This document shows, in pieces, positions 1-7,936 of a DNA stretch of 64,000 bases. Origin of the DNA: Dyadobacter flavalbus (GTDB lineage Bacteria; Bacteroidota; Bacteroidia; Cytophagales; Spirosomataceae); contig NZ_VBSN01000049.1 in NCBI RefSeq assembly GCF_006149045.1, positions 434,001 through 498,000 on the forward strand. The letters run 5' to 3'. The stretch's first letter is position 1. Each line of letters begins with the position of its first letter. A program made the translations under genes and the position numbers. Under the pieces are notes generated by a model. That model worked only from the letters and a program-made list of their open reading frames with translations, ran no database searches and was not told the origin of the DNA.

Positions 1-72
1 CCCGTTTCCATATTATTTAACCAAAAATTAAAGATGCTTTAAGAATTCCGGAAAGAATTTTAATGTTAATTT

Positions 73-1497
73 TTAAAACTGAAAGTAAATGAACTGGCCT
101 CCGTCGAATACGCCAATGGAGAGTATCAGCAAAATAATAAGTGCGTAAGAGCCGATCCTTATTGCCGCATTTTCACTCCTGAGGGCAAGCTTATATTGAG
201 GGAAATATTCCGGAACAAATTCTGAAATGAAGAGAATTCCAATGGCCATCAGTCCATAAAACATGGTTTCATTCTTATACAAGCTTCCTTCGAACCGGCT
301 TATTCTGCCAATAATCTTAAAGGCATCGCTTATACTGTTCGCCCTGAAGAAAATCCATGTAAAGCATATAAGGATAAATGTGGTGACGATTTGGACAAAA
401 AGATATATTCTTGGAAAACCTGTAATTCCAATCCAGTTGTTAAACGCAGCTTTGGGTTTCGCCAGGATAATTGCTGCGACTAAGTATATTCCATTAAGCG
501 CTCCCCATATAATATAGGTCCAATTGGCCCCATGCCATAAACCACTTACAACAAAAACAATGAACAGATTCAGGTACCATCTGGGCACCGAAACCCGGTT
601 GCCGCCAAGTGAAATATATAAATAATCTTTAAACCATGTTGACAGGGATATGTGCCAGCGGGACCAGAATTCCGAGATGGTTTTAGAAAAATACGGCCGT
701 TTGAAATTTTCCATCAAGGTAAATCCCATTACCTGTGCCGAGCCTAATGCGATATCAGCATAACCGGAGAAGTCACAATAGATTTGAATGGCGAAAAATA
801 TGGTAGCAACAATTAAAGTACTGGAAGAATGATGCCCAATATTATTATAAACGGCGTCGACATATAATGAAAGCCTGTCAGCAACAACCAGCTTTTTAAA
901 CAACCCCCATAACATCCTTTTCAGACCTTCTTTGACGCGGAAATAATCGAAATTGTGTTTTTCATAAAACTGATACAATAAGTTCTGTGGTCTTTCAATT
1001 GGCCCGGCAACGAGTTGAGGATAAAACATTACATACAACGAATAAATGCCAAACTCTTTTACTGCTTTCTGATTGCCTCTGTACACTTCTATGGTGTAAC
1101 TCATTGCCTGGAATGTGTGAAAAGAAAGACCAATCGGCAGCAGAATTGTTAAAAGAGGTACAGAAATATCCAATCCCAGTGCCTGTAACAAATTTGTTAA
1201 ATTCTCTGAAATGAAATTGTAGTATTTGAATACAGCAAGAATACCAATGTTGGCTACAAGACTGACGGTTAACAAAAGCTTTCGCCTGGCCCCAATGGCG
1301 TTTTCAATATAAATACCGGCGTAATAGTCAATTACAATTGTGAAGCCGAGAATAAGTATATAAATCGGCACAAACGCCATATAAAATATACAACTTGCAA
1401 CCAGCAGTAAAAACCATCGGTATTTATGCGGTAACAGGAAATATAAAGAAGTGACTATTAGAAAGAAAAAAACAAAAGAGATGGAATTAAAAAGCAT
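73..1497 (-). CDS. MBOAT family membrane-bound O-acyltransferase (AlgI-like)
   Basis: This 474-residue integral membrane protein probably transfers acyl (typically acetyl) groups across the inner membrane to an exported glycan, as AlgI, DltB and PatA do. About ten hydrophobic segments are visible from residue 5 onward. The family signature is present: FWSRWHISLSTWFKDYL around residues 277-293, with His282, and SGLWHGANW around 318-326, where His322 corresponds to the expected catalytic histidine. The length matches the family, so the gene looks intact. The SGNH-type partner that usually accompanies MBOAT proteins is not visible; it could lie beyond position 1. The acceptor polysaccharide is unknown. 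Polysaccharide-lyase-like genes lie 4 kb away, but no direct link can be shown. Confidence 0.93.
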   Translation of the reverse strand: MLFNSISFVFFFLIVTSLYFLLPHKYRWFLLLVASCIFYMAFVPIYILILGFTIVIDYYAGIYIENAIGARRKLLLTVSLVANIGILAVFKYYNFISENLTNLLQALGLDISVPLLTILLPIGLSFHTFQAMSYTIEVYRGNQKAVKEFGIYSLYVMFYPQLVAGPIERPQNLLYQFYEKHNFDYFRVKEGLKRMLWGLFKKLVVADRLSLYVDAVYNNIGHHSSSTLIVATIFFAIQIYCDFSGYADIALGSAQVMGFTLMENFKRPYFSKTISEFWSRWHISLSTWFKDYLYISLGGNRVSVPRWYLNLFIVFVVSGLWHGANWTYIIWGALNGIYLVAAIILAKPKAAFNNWIGITGFPRIYLFVQIVTTFILICFTWIFFRANSISDAFKIIGRISRFEGSLYKNETMFYGLMAIGILFISEFVPEYFPQYKLALRSENAAIRIGSYALIILLILSIGVFDGGQFIYFQF

Positions 1498-2611
1498 TTC
1501 TCAAAGTGTTAATATGTATAAAATTCAAAATGACAACTTCCAGGCAATTGCACTATTTCAGATTATTAAATAGTTTCCTTGCTCTTCTAATCTTTTTCGA
1601 AGAGCATTGATTTTCTTATTGTATAATATCTTCCATTTTTCATCTTATATAATTTTTTCTGATTGTAGAAACAGTTGAATCCTAAATTTCCTAAGCGTAT
1701 GAAGAAAGGATATTTATTCATGTCAACTTAGTTTCAAATCAAAGGTTTCCTGATCATACTGGAATACTGATATTAGATATTTCAATGTCAATAAAGGATG
1801 AAACATCCAATTGTTGGTTCAAAAACCTCATCATTGCAATAGAATAGTTCTTATAACGGTACCTGTTATACGTAAAACTCTTTTATTATATGATGCTACC
1901 TATTTCTACGCCCGTCTGTCCTATTTTCAATTTTACAAAGTATACCTGTAACTGTACATAAGCCATTATATTGATCTTGCACCGTTTGTTTTTCGCTGTG
2001 GGAACCATCGTTTGTGTAATGTATTTTTTACTGGTTTTCATCGCATCCAGTTGCCTGAATGCAATATGTTATGTGTCACTGTTTTTCTTTTTTAAATTTC
2101 TTTTATGAATACCCTTAGAAGTAAAAAATGTTTCTGCTCACATATTGTTAATTATCAGATCAGAAATATAGATCCGATAAAGATCTTTACGGTTTTTCTC
2201 TTCTGCTGCGCATCTGAGCATGAATCCTACTTCACCCGCGCTACAACTATCCTTAGCCAACAAGTCATGAAAAATGCAGCACAAGTGCATCTGCTGAATT
2301 GTAAAAATGTTTTGTTATTATATTTAAATCAGCTAATAAGCTTAGAAATAATAAATCAATTTGAATGCAGACCTATTAAGTTAATTGATATTATTGGTAG
2401 TAATTTATTATTTTACAGGTAATGAATGCTCCTGTTTACTCCGTTAAATTACTTATGTTACAATCTATTTACGTCTTCAAATATACTTAATGTATTACCT
2501 GACCCCTCTTTTCAAATTATAATTTTGAAAATATTTAGTTAACGGTAACAAAAAAACAACAAGTATTCGCTGTAACAATCAATATATAAACTTGTATGTG
2601 TATGCTTTTTA
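1498..2611. other. AT-rich intergenic stretch, about 1.1 kb
   Basis: No convincing gene was found. The base composition is clearly more AT-rich than the flanking genes. A 105-codon frame at 2105-2422 has cysteine-rich, low-complexity content without a family resemblance and is treated as spurious. An 8-bp stem (TGCTCTTC/GAAGAGCA, 1580-1606, 11-nt loop) lies about 85 bp upstream of the MBOAT start; its role is unknown. Confidence 0.6.
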
Positions 2612-2937
2612 GACGGATAGCAGCAACCCTTGTTCGCATTCCAGCTGCTGCAATACTTGTATGACTTTACTGACAGGAATCAAATAATCCGCATGTGCTG
2701 CGAATGCTTCTCTGCCAGTAAATCCATGACAACTAATGTTCGCACACGTCTGCCGGAGGGAAGAGCATCACCGACAAAGTCCATACCGTGCGGCGGACCT
2801 TTTTCGCTGACCACTTTTGCGGATCTGTGATCAAGAGCCAATTCGGCCAGCTCAGATGCTCTCATGATGATGTATTTCCGGCGCCAGTTGTACAGTGTAG
2901 CTTTGTAGACCAGGTTATCCCTGCATGAATAGCTCAC
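2612..2937 (-). pseudogene. IS3-family transposase relic (orfA/orfB fragments)
   Basis: A decayed transposase. The reading frame starts with the end of an OrfA helix-turn-helix (ATLYNWRRKY), continues into the usual LALDHR-type OrfA tail, then jumps to the catalytic core of OrfB (MDFVGDALPSGRRVRTLVVMD), so several hundred bases between them have been deleted. After VVMDLLA the homology continues in another frame (EAFAAHADYLIPVSKVIQVL), showing a further 1-nt frameshift. One DDE-domain aspartate (MDF) remains; the rest of the catalytic triad is gone. No terminal inverted repeats were recognised. It cannot move on its own. Confidence 0.8.
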
Positions 2938-3043
2938 AAAAATGCCTGGCCGGGCGCAGCCAGTATTAATGACCCAGATTCAAGAAGATTCTGTTGACAG
3001 CATTCTTAAATACTGTATGTTTTAGGGTGTGGGAAGGTACCTG

Positions 3044-3514
3044 CTATCTGGCATCCATTTCCGGTGGCCAGATTTCGGTTATGTTCAGCTGGTAAATGAT
3101 GTCAACCAGGCTTTCTACCTGATGGTAAGACAGTCCGTTTTGACTTTTACAAGCTTTTCTGACCCGTGCTGAATCCTGAACTGAAAGCTGTATGGCCTTT
3201 ACACATACGACTTCCTTCCTGATGGAAGCATCGGAGATAAAGAGCATAAAGGTCAGCTTTTCGGCTTTAAGCCAGCAAGTAGCATTCAAATGAGTTAAAA
3301 GCACATGATTCAGGTGTATCAGTGTATTGCAGCCGCCGTTTTCCGGGCTGAATAACAGTACCGGAACTGAGCAGAAAATCTTCAGCCTGTAAGTCCAGTT
3401 TTGCGATGCTGCCAGCTCCGGAGTGGTTTTCCTTAGTTTGACATGCACATCTAAGTGGGTCCGGGTAGGCTGAAAATAACTTTCTTCTTTGTCAAAGTTT
3501 GCAAAATCCCTCAT
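3044..3514 (-). CDS. Hypothetical protein, 156 residues
   Basis: An open frame of 156 codons with ATG start. I do not recognise a family. No clear signal peptide or transmembrane helix is seen; the middle (around residues 50-100) is rich in Leu, His, Asn and Cys. It lies between an IS3 relic and a poorly coding stretch, so it could be a degraded or chance frame. It is listed because it is the longest frame here and its first 40 residues look ordinary. Low confidence. Confidence 0.33.
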   Translation of the reverse strand: MRDFANFDKEESYFQPTRTHLDVHVKLRKTTPELAASQNWTYRLKIFCSVPVLLFSPENGGCNTLIHLNHVLLTHLNATCWLKAEKLTFMLFISDASIRKEVVCVKAIQLSVQDSARVRKACKSQNGLSYHQVESLVDIIYQLNITEIWPPEMDAR

Positions 3515-3983
3515 GGCAGTTCAATCTTTTTTATGGCAGCATTCCGGTTAAAGGGCAGCCTGTCTGGACATGCCCCTTAAATCACGTTGAGTAAATCCTT
3601 ATCAATTTACCGCTGAACCGGCAACTCACAAAGGGCCCTGCTGTTTATTGACGTAAAGTCCTGCTTTACAGGGGTAGCGGCAATATACCTTGGGGTGAAG
3701 AAAGCAGCGGCTTCACGGCGGTAATCATCTCAAATGCCTTCCGAGTGCTGTCTAAGGATGTGACTATGGCATTTACGGTTGATCTGGCAAGTTCGGAAAA
3801 TAACCCGGGGCGTGCCGCCGGCCAGTCTGCACAAAAACAAAAAGCCGAGATGCCACCGCTCCTAAAAGATTAATCCCGGATAAATTGTTGTAAAATCCGG
3901 ATTTGCACTTTTTTAAGCAGTACTACATGAGATGTAAAAAATTTATTACTATTTTAGCTAAATAATCCACTTTATAATATAGA
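3515..3983. other. Intergenic stretch with a startless coding-like frame
   Basis: No complete gene was found. A plus-strand frame at 3652-3873 (between a TGA and a TAA) reads like protein in its second half but has no good upstream start; the first ATG is at the codon reading MAFTVDL. It may be the tail of a lost gene. It is followed by a weak stem CCGGAT/ATCCGG (3876-3900) and a T-rich tract, which could be the terminator of that lost gene. Confidence 0.4.
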
Positions 3984-4208
3984 ATGATTGATATAAAACT
4001 TTACAGCAAATCAAGTAATCTCAGGAATGTATACGAGTTTACGGCTTATTGTTACAAGAACCTTCAGGCGGGAGCGTACTTTCGGCATAACGGCCATGAG
4101 TATCTTATTACATCCGATCCGGTGTACCAGGAAGATAAAGAAACTGAACCCAGTATCAGTGAAGCCAACTTTATGGCTGTCCAGATAGGTTCTTACCTGA
4201 TGGCATAA
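3984..4208 (+). CDS. Small hypothetical protein, 74 residues
   Basis: A 74-residue soluble acidic protein with ATG start and ordinary codon use. I do not recognise a family. There is no signal peptide or membrane segment. The C-terminal half is rich in Glu/Asp and Ser (QEDKETEPSISEANF), and the start is preceded by an AT-rich stretch that could hold a promoter. It stands alone on this strand with a small frame 73 bp downstream. It is probably a genuine small gene because the composition differs from the surrounding AT-rich DNA. Confidence 0.5.
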   Translation: MIDIKLYSKSSNLRNVYEFTAYCYKNLQAGAYFRHNGHEYLITSDPVYQEDKETEPSISEANFMAVQIGSYLMA

Positions 4209-4281
4209 GGGTTTTAATCTTTCACGTTACTGGAGGTCCTATCTTCACTTTTTTCTAATCTATTCACCAAGGCGCAGCAAA

Positions 4282-4527
4282 GTGTCTGATTTTACTTTAT
4301 GCCACGTTCAGGCCTTATTCTTTGGTGAAGATGAGGATGATCAGCTGTTCATCACTCCGGCATTAAGAGAGATTGGAATTGTAAACGAAAAGACAGATTG
4401 CCAAAATGAATTCTGTCAATCTCAGAAACTCCATATTCCTGAGCATTTCGTTATTGACAGCATTCTGAAAAACAACTGTATAAAGATATCAAGATGCATC
4501 AATCCGGTTTCTTTTCCTGCTCCGTAA
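4282..4527 (+). CDS. Possible small protein, 81 residues, GTG start
   Basis: An 81-codon frame that must start with GTG. The acidic stretch FGEDEDDQLF near residues 14-23 and later cysteines (EFCQSQK, NNCIKISRC) give it protein-like composition, but no family is recognised. Its last 29 bases overlap the 3' end of the opposite-strand frame at 4499-4738, so the two would be convergent genes. It may equally be a chance frame. Confidence 0.28.
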   Translation: MSDFTLCHVQALFFGEDEDDQLFITPALREIGIVNEKTDCQNEFCQSQKLHIPEHFVIDSILKNNCIKISRCINPVSFPAP

Positions 4528-4738
4528 GATCAATCCACTGATTAAAAAATTGCTGTGACAAGTGACTCAATTCGCATGCATGCCGCAAAAGCATTTTGGA
4601 TTTAAAATCTTCACTTTCGTTATTGAGCTCACTTGCCAAGACTTCCGCTTTGTGCTTTTCAAGCAGGGCATCGCTTCTTAGCTGATGTTTTTCAGCAAGT
4701 AGCTTTTCTTCTTCGTTAGGGTTGTCAGCTGGTTGCAT
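4499..4738 (-). CDS. Small charged helical protein, 79 residues
   Basis: A 79-residue, highly charged protein rich in Glu, Lys and Leu and lacking glycine, which predicts an almost entirely helical, possibly coiled-coil protein (LLAEKHQLRSDALLEKHKAE around residues 13-32). No signal peptide or family was recognised. It is convergent with the frame at 4282-4527. Composition supports a real gene more than chance, but function is unknown. Confidence 0.42.
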   Translation of the reverse strand: MQPADNPNEEEKLLAEKHQLRSDALLEKHKAEVLASELNNESEDFKSKMLLRHACELSHLSQQFFNQWIDLTEQEKKPD

Positions 4739-4753
4739 AGGACAAGGTTTATA

Positions 4754-4789
4754 CCCTGCAACTGCATAACTATCATTCCAGTTGCAGGG
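4754..4789 (+). terminator. Strong hairpin with T-run
   Basis: An 11-bp perfect stem CCCTGCAACTG/CAGTTGCAGGG with a 14-nt loop is followed directly by ATTTTT on the plus strand, as in an intrinsic terminator. It would stop plus-strand transcription from the small genes to its left. It lies immediately upstream of the minus-strand start at 4738, where it is not followed by a T-run in the other direction. Confidence 0.65.
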
Positions 4790-4898
4790 ATTTTTCGGGC
4801 TGAAATTGCACCATCCGATCCAGGCACCGAATGCCGGTTACCCTTGGGAAAAGTCTGAAGATATTATCCGTTATCGTAAGGAATGAGAACCCATAAAA

Positions 4899-4947
4899 TA
4901 TGCATTGTAAAAAGCAAAAACGATGTTTTTACTTTTTACAATGCATA
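4899..4947. repeat. 49-nt near-perfect hairpin (long inverted repeat)
   Basis: A 16-bp perfect stem, one mismatch, then a 6-bp inner stem (AAAAAC/GTTTTT) around a 3-nt loop GAT. The outer arm begins TATGCATTGTAAAAAG. It is symmetrical, has no flanking T-run, and lies in the gap downstream of the lyase-like gene at 5167-7401. It may be a bidirectional transcript end, a mini transposable element or a protein binding site. Confidence 0.7.
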
Positions 4948-5166
4948 CATCATTAACAAATACTATACAAATATTTTTTTAATCATTAAAATTTATGTTG
5001 ATATTCAATAGATTACATCCACTCAGGCACAATATTTATAAAGTCCGACTGGACAATGCAAGTAAGCAGAATTCCCCATTATGAGAAAGGCGGATCCGTT
5101 TTGATATCCAGATTATGAAGCAAGAAAGATACCGCTGCCAAATTTGGCATTACATACAGGCCGGTT

Positions 5167-7401
5167 TTACACAATTAACAATGGGTTTGCAATACGGGAT
5201 TGCAGCGACGAACTATGCTGTACTTCCATGTTTGCATATTGAATGACTACTTTCTCGGGCATAGGCGACCTGTAAACACCAAACTTCCAGTAAGGACCGG
5301 TTGCATCCGGATAGCCCAGCCCGATGTTGGCAATGTTGACGAGTTCCTTTCCGTCCTTCCACCATTGCAGCTGCCCTTTTGTCGGAGAGAAGCGGATACG
5401 CATGACATTTTTATGCCAGATTCCGCGCGTAAACTGCGTGGTCCCTCTCAATACGGACTTCGGGCTTTTTGTATGTGGGTTCTCCGTTGTCGCACAGGTA
5501 TAGACGTTTGCAGTGTCAAGGCCATCCAGCCTCAGCCCGAGTACAGGCGGCGAGCTGATGTCGCCCGGGTCTTCACTGGCATGGAACTGACCAATGTAGC
5601 AGAATTCGGATGGTTCCAGGGTCAGCGGCGCGCCGGGTTCAATTTTGATGGCAAACGAAAGCCAGACATCTCTGTCGTAAGGCATCTGGTAATTTTTCAG
5701 ATAAAACTCTGAACGCTCCCTGTACTGATTGGTATAATCGCCTGTCCAGACTTCTTTTGCATTTACTTCTACGCGGTACACCGGTGAAGTCTTGTTGATT
5801 GCTTTCTGAAGAGACCATTGCTTGTTAGGCGTTTGGGTATTATAGAGTTTGTCGAACATGGTCAGCATGGTTCCGCTGGCTCCTACCGAAACAAACTCTT
5901 CCGGAAACAGCGTCAGTGCTGTTTCTTCATGAGCATTGCTTATTTCATTTGTATCATAAAAACTGATCAGCTGGATCTCGTTTTCAGAAGGTACCACTTC
6001 ATAGTCAGCAACTGTCTGTTTTGCCCAGTCACCGCCATTTTTCCTTTGTATGAAAACATCGAATGTACCCTCGGTACTTGGTCTGGCGAGTTTGACGATG
6101 TCCGCCTTGCGTGTAGCAGCACCTGCGCCGGTCCGGATATAACTGGTGGCCACCTCACTTTTTTCGAGTTGTACGCCCCATACCAGAATTCCGCTTGATC
6201 CATTTCCGGCATAAGATTGCTGGCCGTTGCTTATTTCAGGCCCGATAACTGTCGAAGTTGCCGACTTTGTGGCAATAAAAGTAGCAGAACATCTCAGCCA
6301 TCCGTTCCCGGCCCGTTCAATGGCTGAATTAATGAAGACGCTGCTTTTGTTACCGATGATTCCTGTGGAAAGATCAAAGTGGATCGTCAGGCCATTCACG
6401 TTGAAATAAGCCCATTTGCGTTCAGCTGCTTTAAAGAATGCACTTAAGGTATAGGTGTTCCCCAGGTCTGTTGCAATCGTTGGGTTCGGGACAATGTAAT
6501 GAGAGGAAGTATTGCTGCTTTCCCTGATCTTGAATCCATTGGTTATGCCATCCGGTGATTTGATACCCGTCGCGACAATCGTTGCATACTGCTTGCGCCA
6601 TCCGGCTTCATCCAGCTGCTGCGAAAAAGGGACCAGGTTCGTTGCTTCCGGTTCTATCAAAGCGCCCATTAACTCAGGAGCAGATCCTGCAAGACTGTAA
6701 TTATATCTTAAACCTATATAAGCCGCATTCAGCGTAGGCGTATAAGCGGTCATTGTACTTCCGGGCTCCATTTGAGCTCCCCATGCATAAATGTATTTGT
6801 CCGGGCTTCCCAGATAACTGGTATTGTTACTGTCATTAAGTATATAAATATGAAAACCGGATGCAATGCCAAGATCGGGCATTGCCGTAATCTGAAGTCT
6901 CCACCAGCCGTTTCCACTGTCTACTGCCTTACAGCTAACCAGGTTAGAGCTTTTGGAAATAAAAGTGCCGGTGGCAAGATTGAATTTTATGGTCGGATTG
7001 CCGCCTGTATAAGTAGTGGCATTGGAAAAGCTGAACTGAACCCGGCTGCGTGTGCCGGCTTTCAGGTAAACGCTGACGGTAACCGGCTGCCCAAGCGGAA
7101 CATTCAGGTTCCGTGAAATCCTGTGTTCTCCCTTTGTGGAAGTTTCCGATATCCTGTTTGCCGTAGACGTTCCGTCGGCTGCCATCACTTCACTCGTTAC
7201 GGAAGGTGTAACCCGTACATTAATCCAGGGATTATTGGCGCAGTTCTGACTTTGTGCCAGCCAGTTTATGCCGGATTGGGCAAAGTGCAAATAGCCATCA
7301 GCGCCGTAATACGATGCTTCACTTTCTCTTGAAAATAAAATACTGCTATTGAATGCGGATGGCTCTTGCCTGAAATCGAAGGTTTGTGCAGGTGTTGGCA
7401 T
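5167..7401 (-). CDS. Phage-spike-like modules fused to heparin-lyase-I-like domain (copy 1)
   Basis: A 744-residue protein that probably binds and cleaves an acidic polysaccharide. Residues about 20-60 and 245-262 (LMGALIEPEATNLVPFSQ) resemble the phage tail/head-spike fibre layout. Two tandem modules follow the same scheme: GNGWWRL plus YAWGAQMEPGSTMTAYTPT (to about 223) and GNGWLRC plus VWGVQLEKSEVATSYIRT (to about 424). From about residue 515 the chain looks like the heparin lyase I/alginate lyase jelly roll (PF14099 type), with RERSEFY, DVWLSFAIKIEPG and QFHASED. There is no signal peptide at the N-terminus, which is unusual for such an enzyme. A full-length paralogue of identical length lies upstream at 7937-10171. 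Family assignment is by motif recognition only; substrate is unknown. Confidence 0.75.
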   Translation of the reverse strand: MPTPAQTFDFRQEPSAFNSSILFSRESEASYYGADGYLHFAQSGINWLAQSQNCANNPWINVRVTPSVTSEVMAADGTSTANRISETSTKGEHRISRNLNVPLGQPVTVSVYLKAGTRSRVQFSFSNATTYTGGNPTIKFNLATGTFISKSSNLVSCKAVDSGNGWWRLQITAMPDLGIASGFHIYILNDSNNTSYLGSPDKYIYAWGAQMEPGSTMTAYTPTLNAAYIGLRYNYSLAGSAPELMGALIEPEATNLVPFSQQLDEAGWRKQYATIVATGIKSPDGITNGFKIRESSNTSSHYIVPNPTIATDLGNTYTLSAFFKAAERKWAYFNVNGLTIHFDLSTGIIGNKSSVFINSAIERAGNGWLRCSATFIATKSATSTVIGPEISNGQQSYAGNGSSGILVWGVQLEKSEVATSYIRTGAGAATRKADIVKLARPSTEGTFDVFIQRKNGGDWAKQTVADYEVVPSENEIQLISFYDTNEISNAHEETALTLFPEEFVSVGASGTMLTMFDKLYNTQTPNKQWSLQKAINKTSPVYRVEVNAKEVWTGDYTNQYRERSEFYLKNYQMPYDRDVWLSFAIKIEPGAPLTLEPSEFCYIGQFHASEDPGDISSPPVLGLRLDGLDTANVYTCATTENPHTKSPKSVLRGTTQFTRGIWHKNVMRIRFSPTKGQLQWWKDGKELVNIANIGLGYPDATGPYWKFGVYRSPMPEKVVIQYANMEVQHSSSLQSRIANPLLIV

Positions 7402-7511
7402 ATTTGGATCATGAATAGGATAATGTGCAGTAACGGGTATTTACCTTGATTACTATAATCATCCGGGTTAAACAGATTACCAAAATTAGGTAAGCACCTG
7501 AACCTGTAATA

Positions 7512-7523
7512 TGACCTTTGTCA
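7512..7523 (-). promoter_or_regulatory. TGAC-N4-GTCA palindrome upstream of copy 1
   Basis: TGACCTTTGTCA lies 111-122 bp upstream of the start at 7401. The same element with similar flanks and spacing occurs upstream of the second copy at 10287-10298. Conservation inside a duplicated leader suggests a regulator binding site; the regulator is unknown. Confidence 0.5.
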
Positions 7524-7558
7524 GTTTAGAAATTGACATTTGAGTAATAAAACGGATA

Positions 7559-7915
7559 CTACGCCAAGGGCTGCTGCATAAAGCTGCCTTGTGAACCGGG
7601 CAGCAAGTGCAGTCCGGATGCATCCTGATCGATGTGAACGGTCAAAGGCGTAAAACCGTCTTCGGCCATATACCTGATTTCACAGGAATGTGACGGCGTT
7701 TTAAGCTTTCCCTTTTTATTGACAAGGTTTACAACCTGTTTGATACCATCCACATGAAATTCGTAGCTGCCGTTCTTGCAGGGCATTTCAATAGTCAATG
7801 ATCTTGTATAGGAACCGGCAAGCTGTTGCTGGTTTTCAGGCATTTTGAATCCGGTCACGATTGTACCCAATCCCAATGAAACCGCCTGGATAAAGTTTCT
7901 GCGTTTGATGGCCAT
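7559..7915 (-). CDS. Small exported protein with Tat-like signal, 118 residues
   Basis: A 118-residue protein whose N-terminus, MAIKRRNFIQAVSLGLGTIV, has a twin arginine followed by a hydrophobic stretch, as in twin-arginine (Tat) signals. The mature part is beta-rich with two cysteines (about residues 46 and 79) and no recognised family. It starts 21 bp after the stop of copy 2 (7937-10171) on the same strand, so the two are probably cotranscribed, with copy 1 following 157 bp later behind its own leader. Its position between the two lyase-like genes suggests a helper or co-substrate role, but this is inference. Confidence 0.72.
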   Translation of the reverse strand: MAIKRRNFIQAVSLGLGTIVTGFKMPENQQQLAGSYTRSLTIEMPCKNGSYEFHVDGIKQVVNLVNKKGKLKTPSHSCEIRYMAEDGFTPLTVHIDQDASGLHLLPGSQGSFMQQPLA

Positions 7916-7936
7916 TTTATTGCTGATATAAGATGG

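Noticed and set aside
2105-2422. 105-codon frame in the AT-rich stretch
   Set aside because: The composition is odd and low in complexity, with no family hit by eye and no upstream signals.
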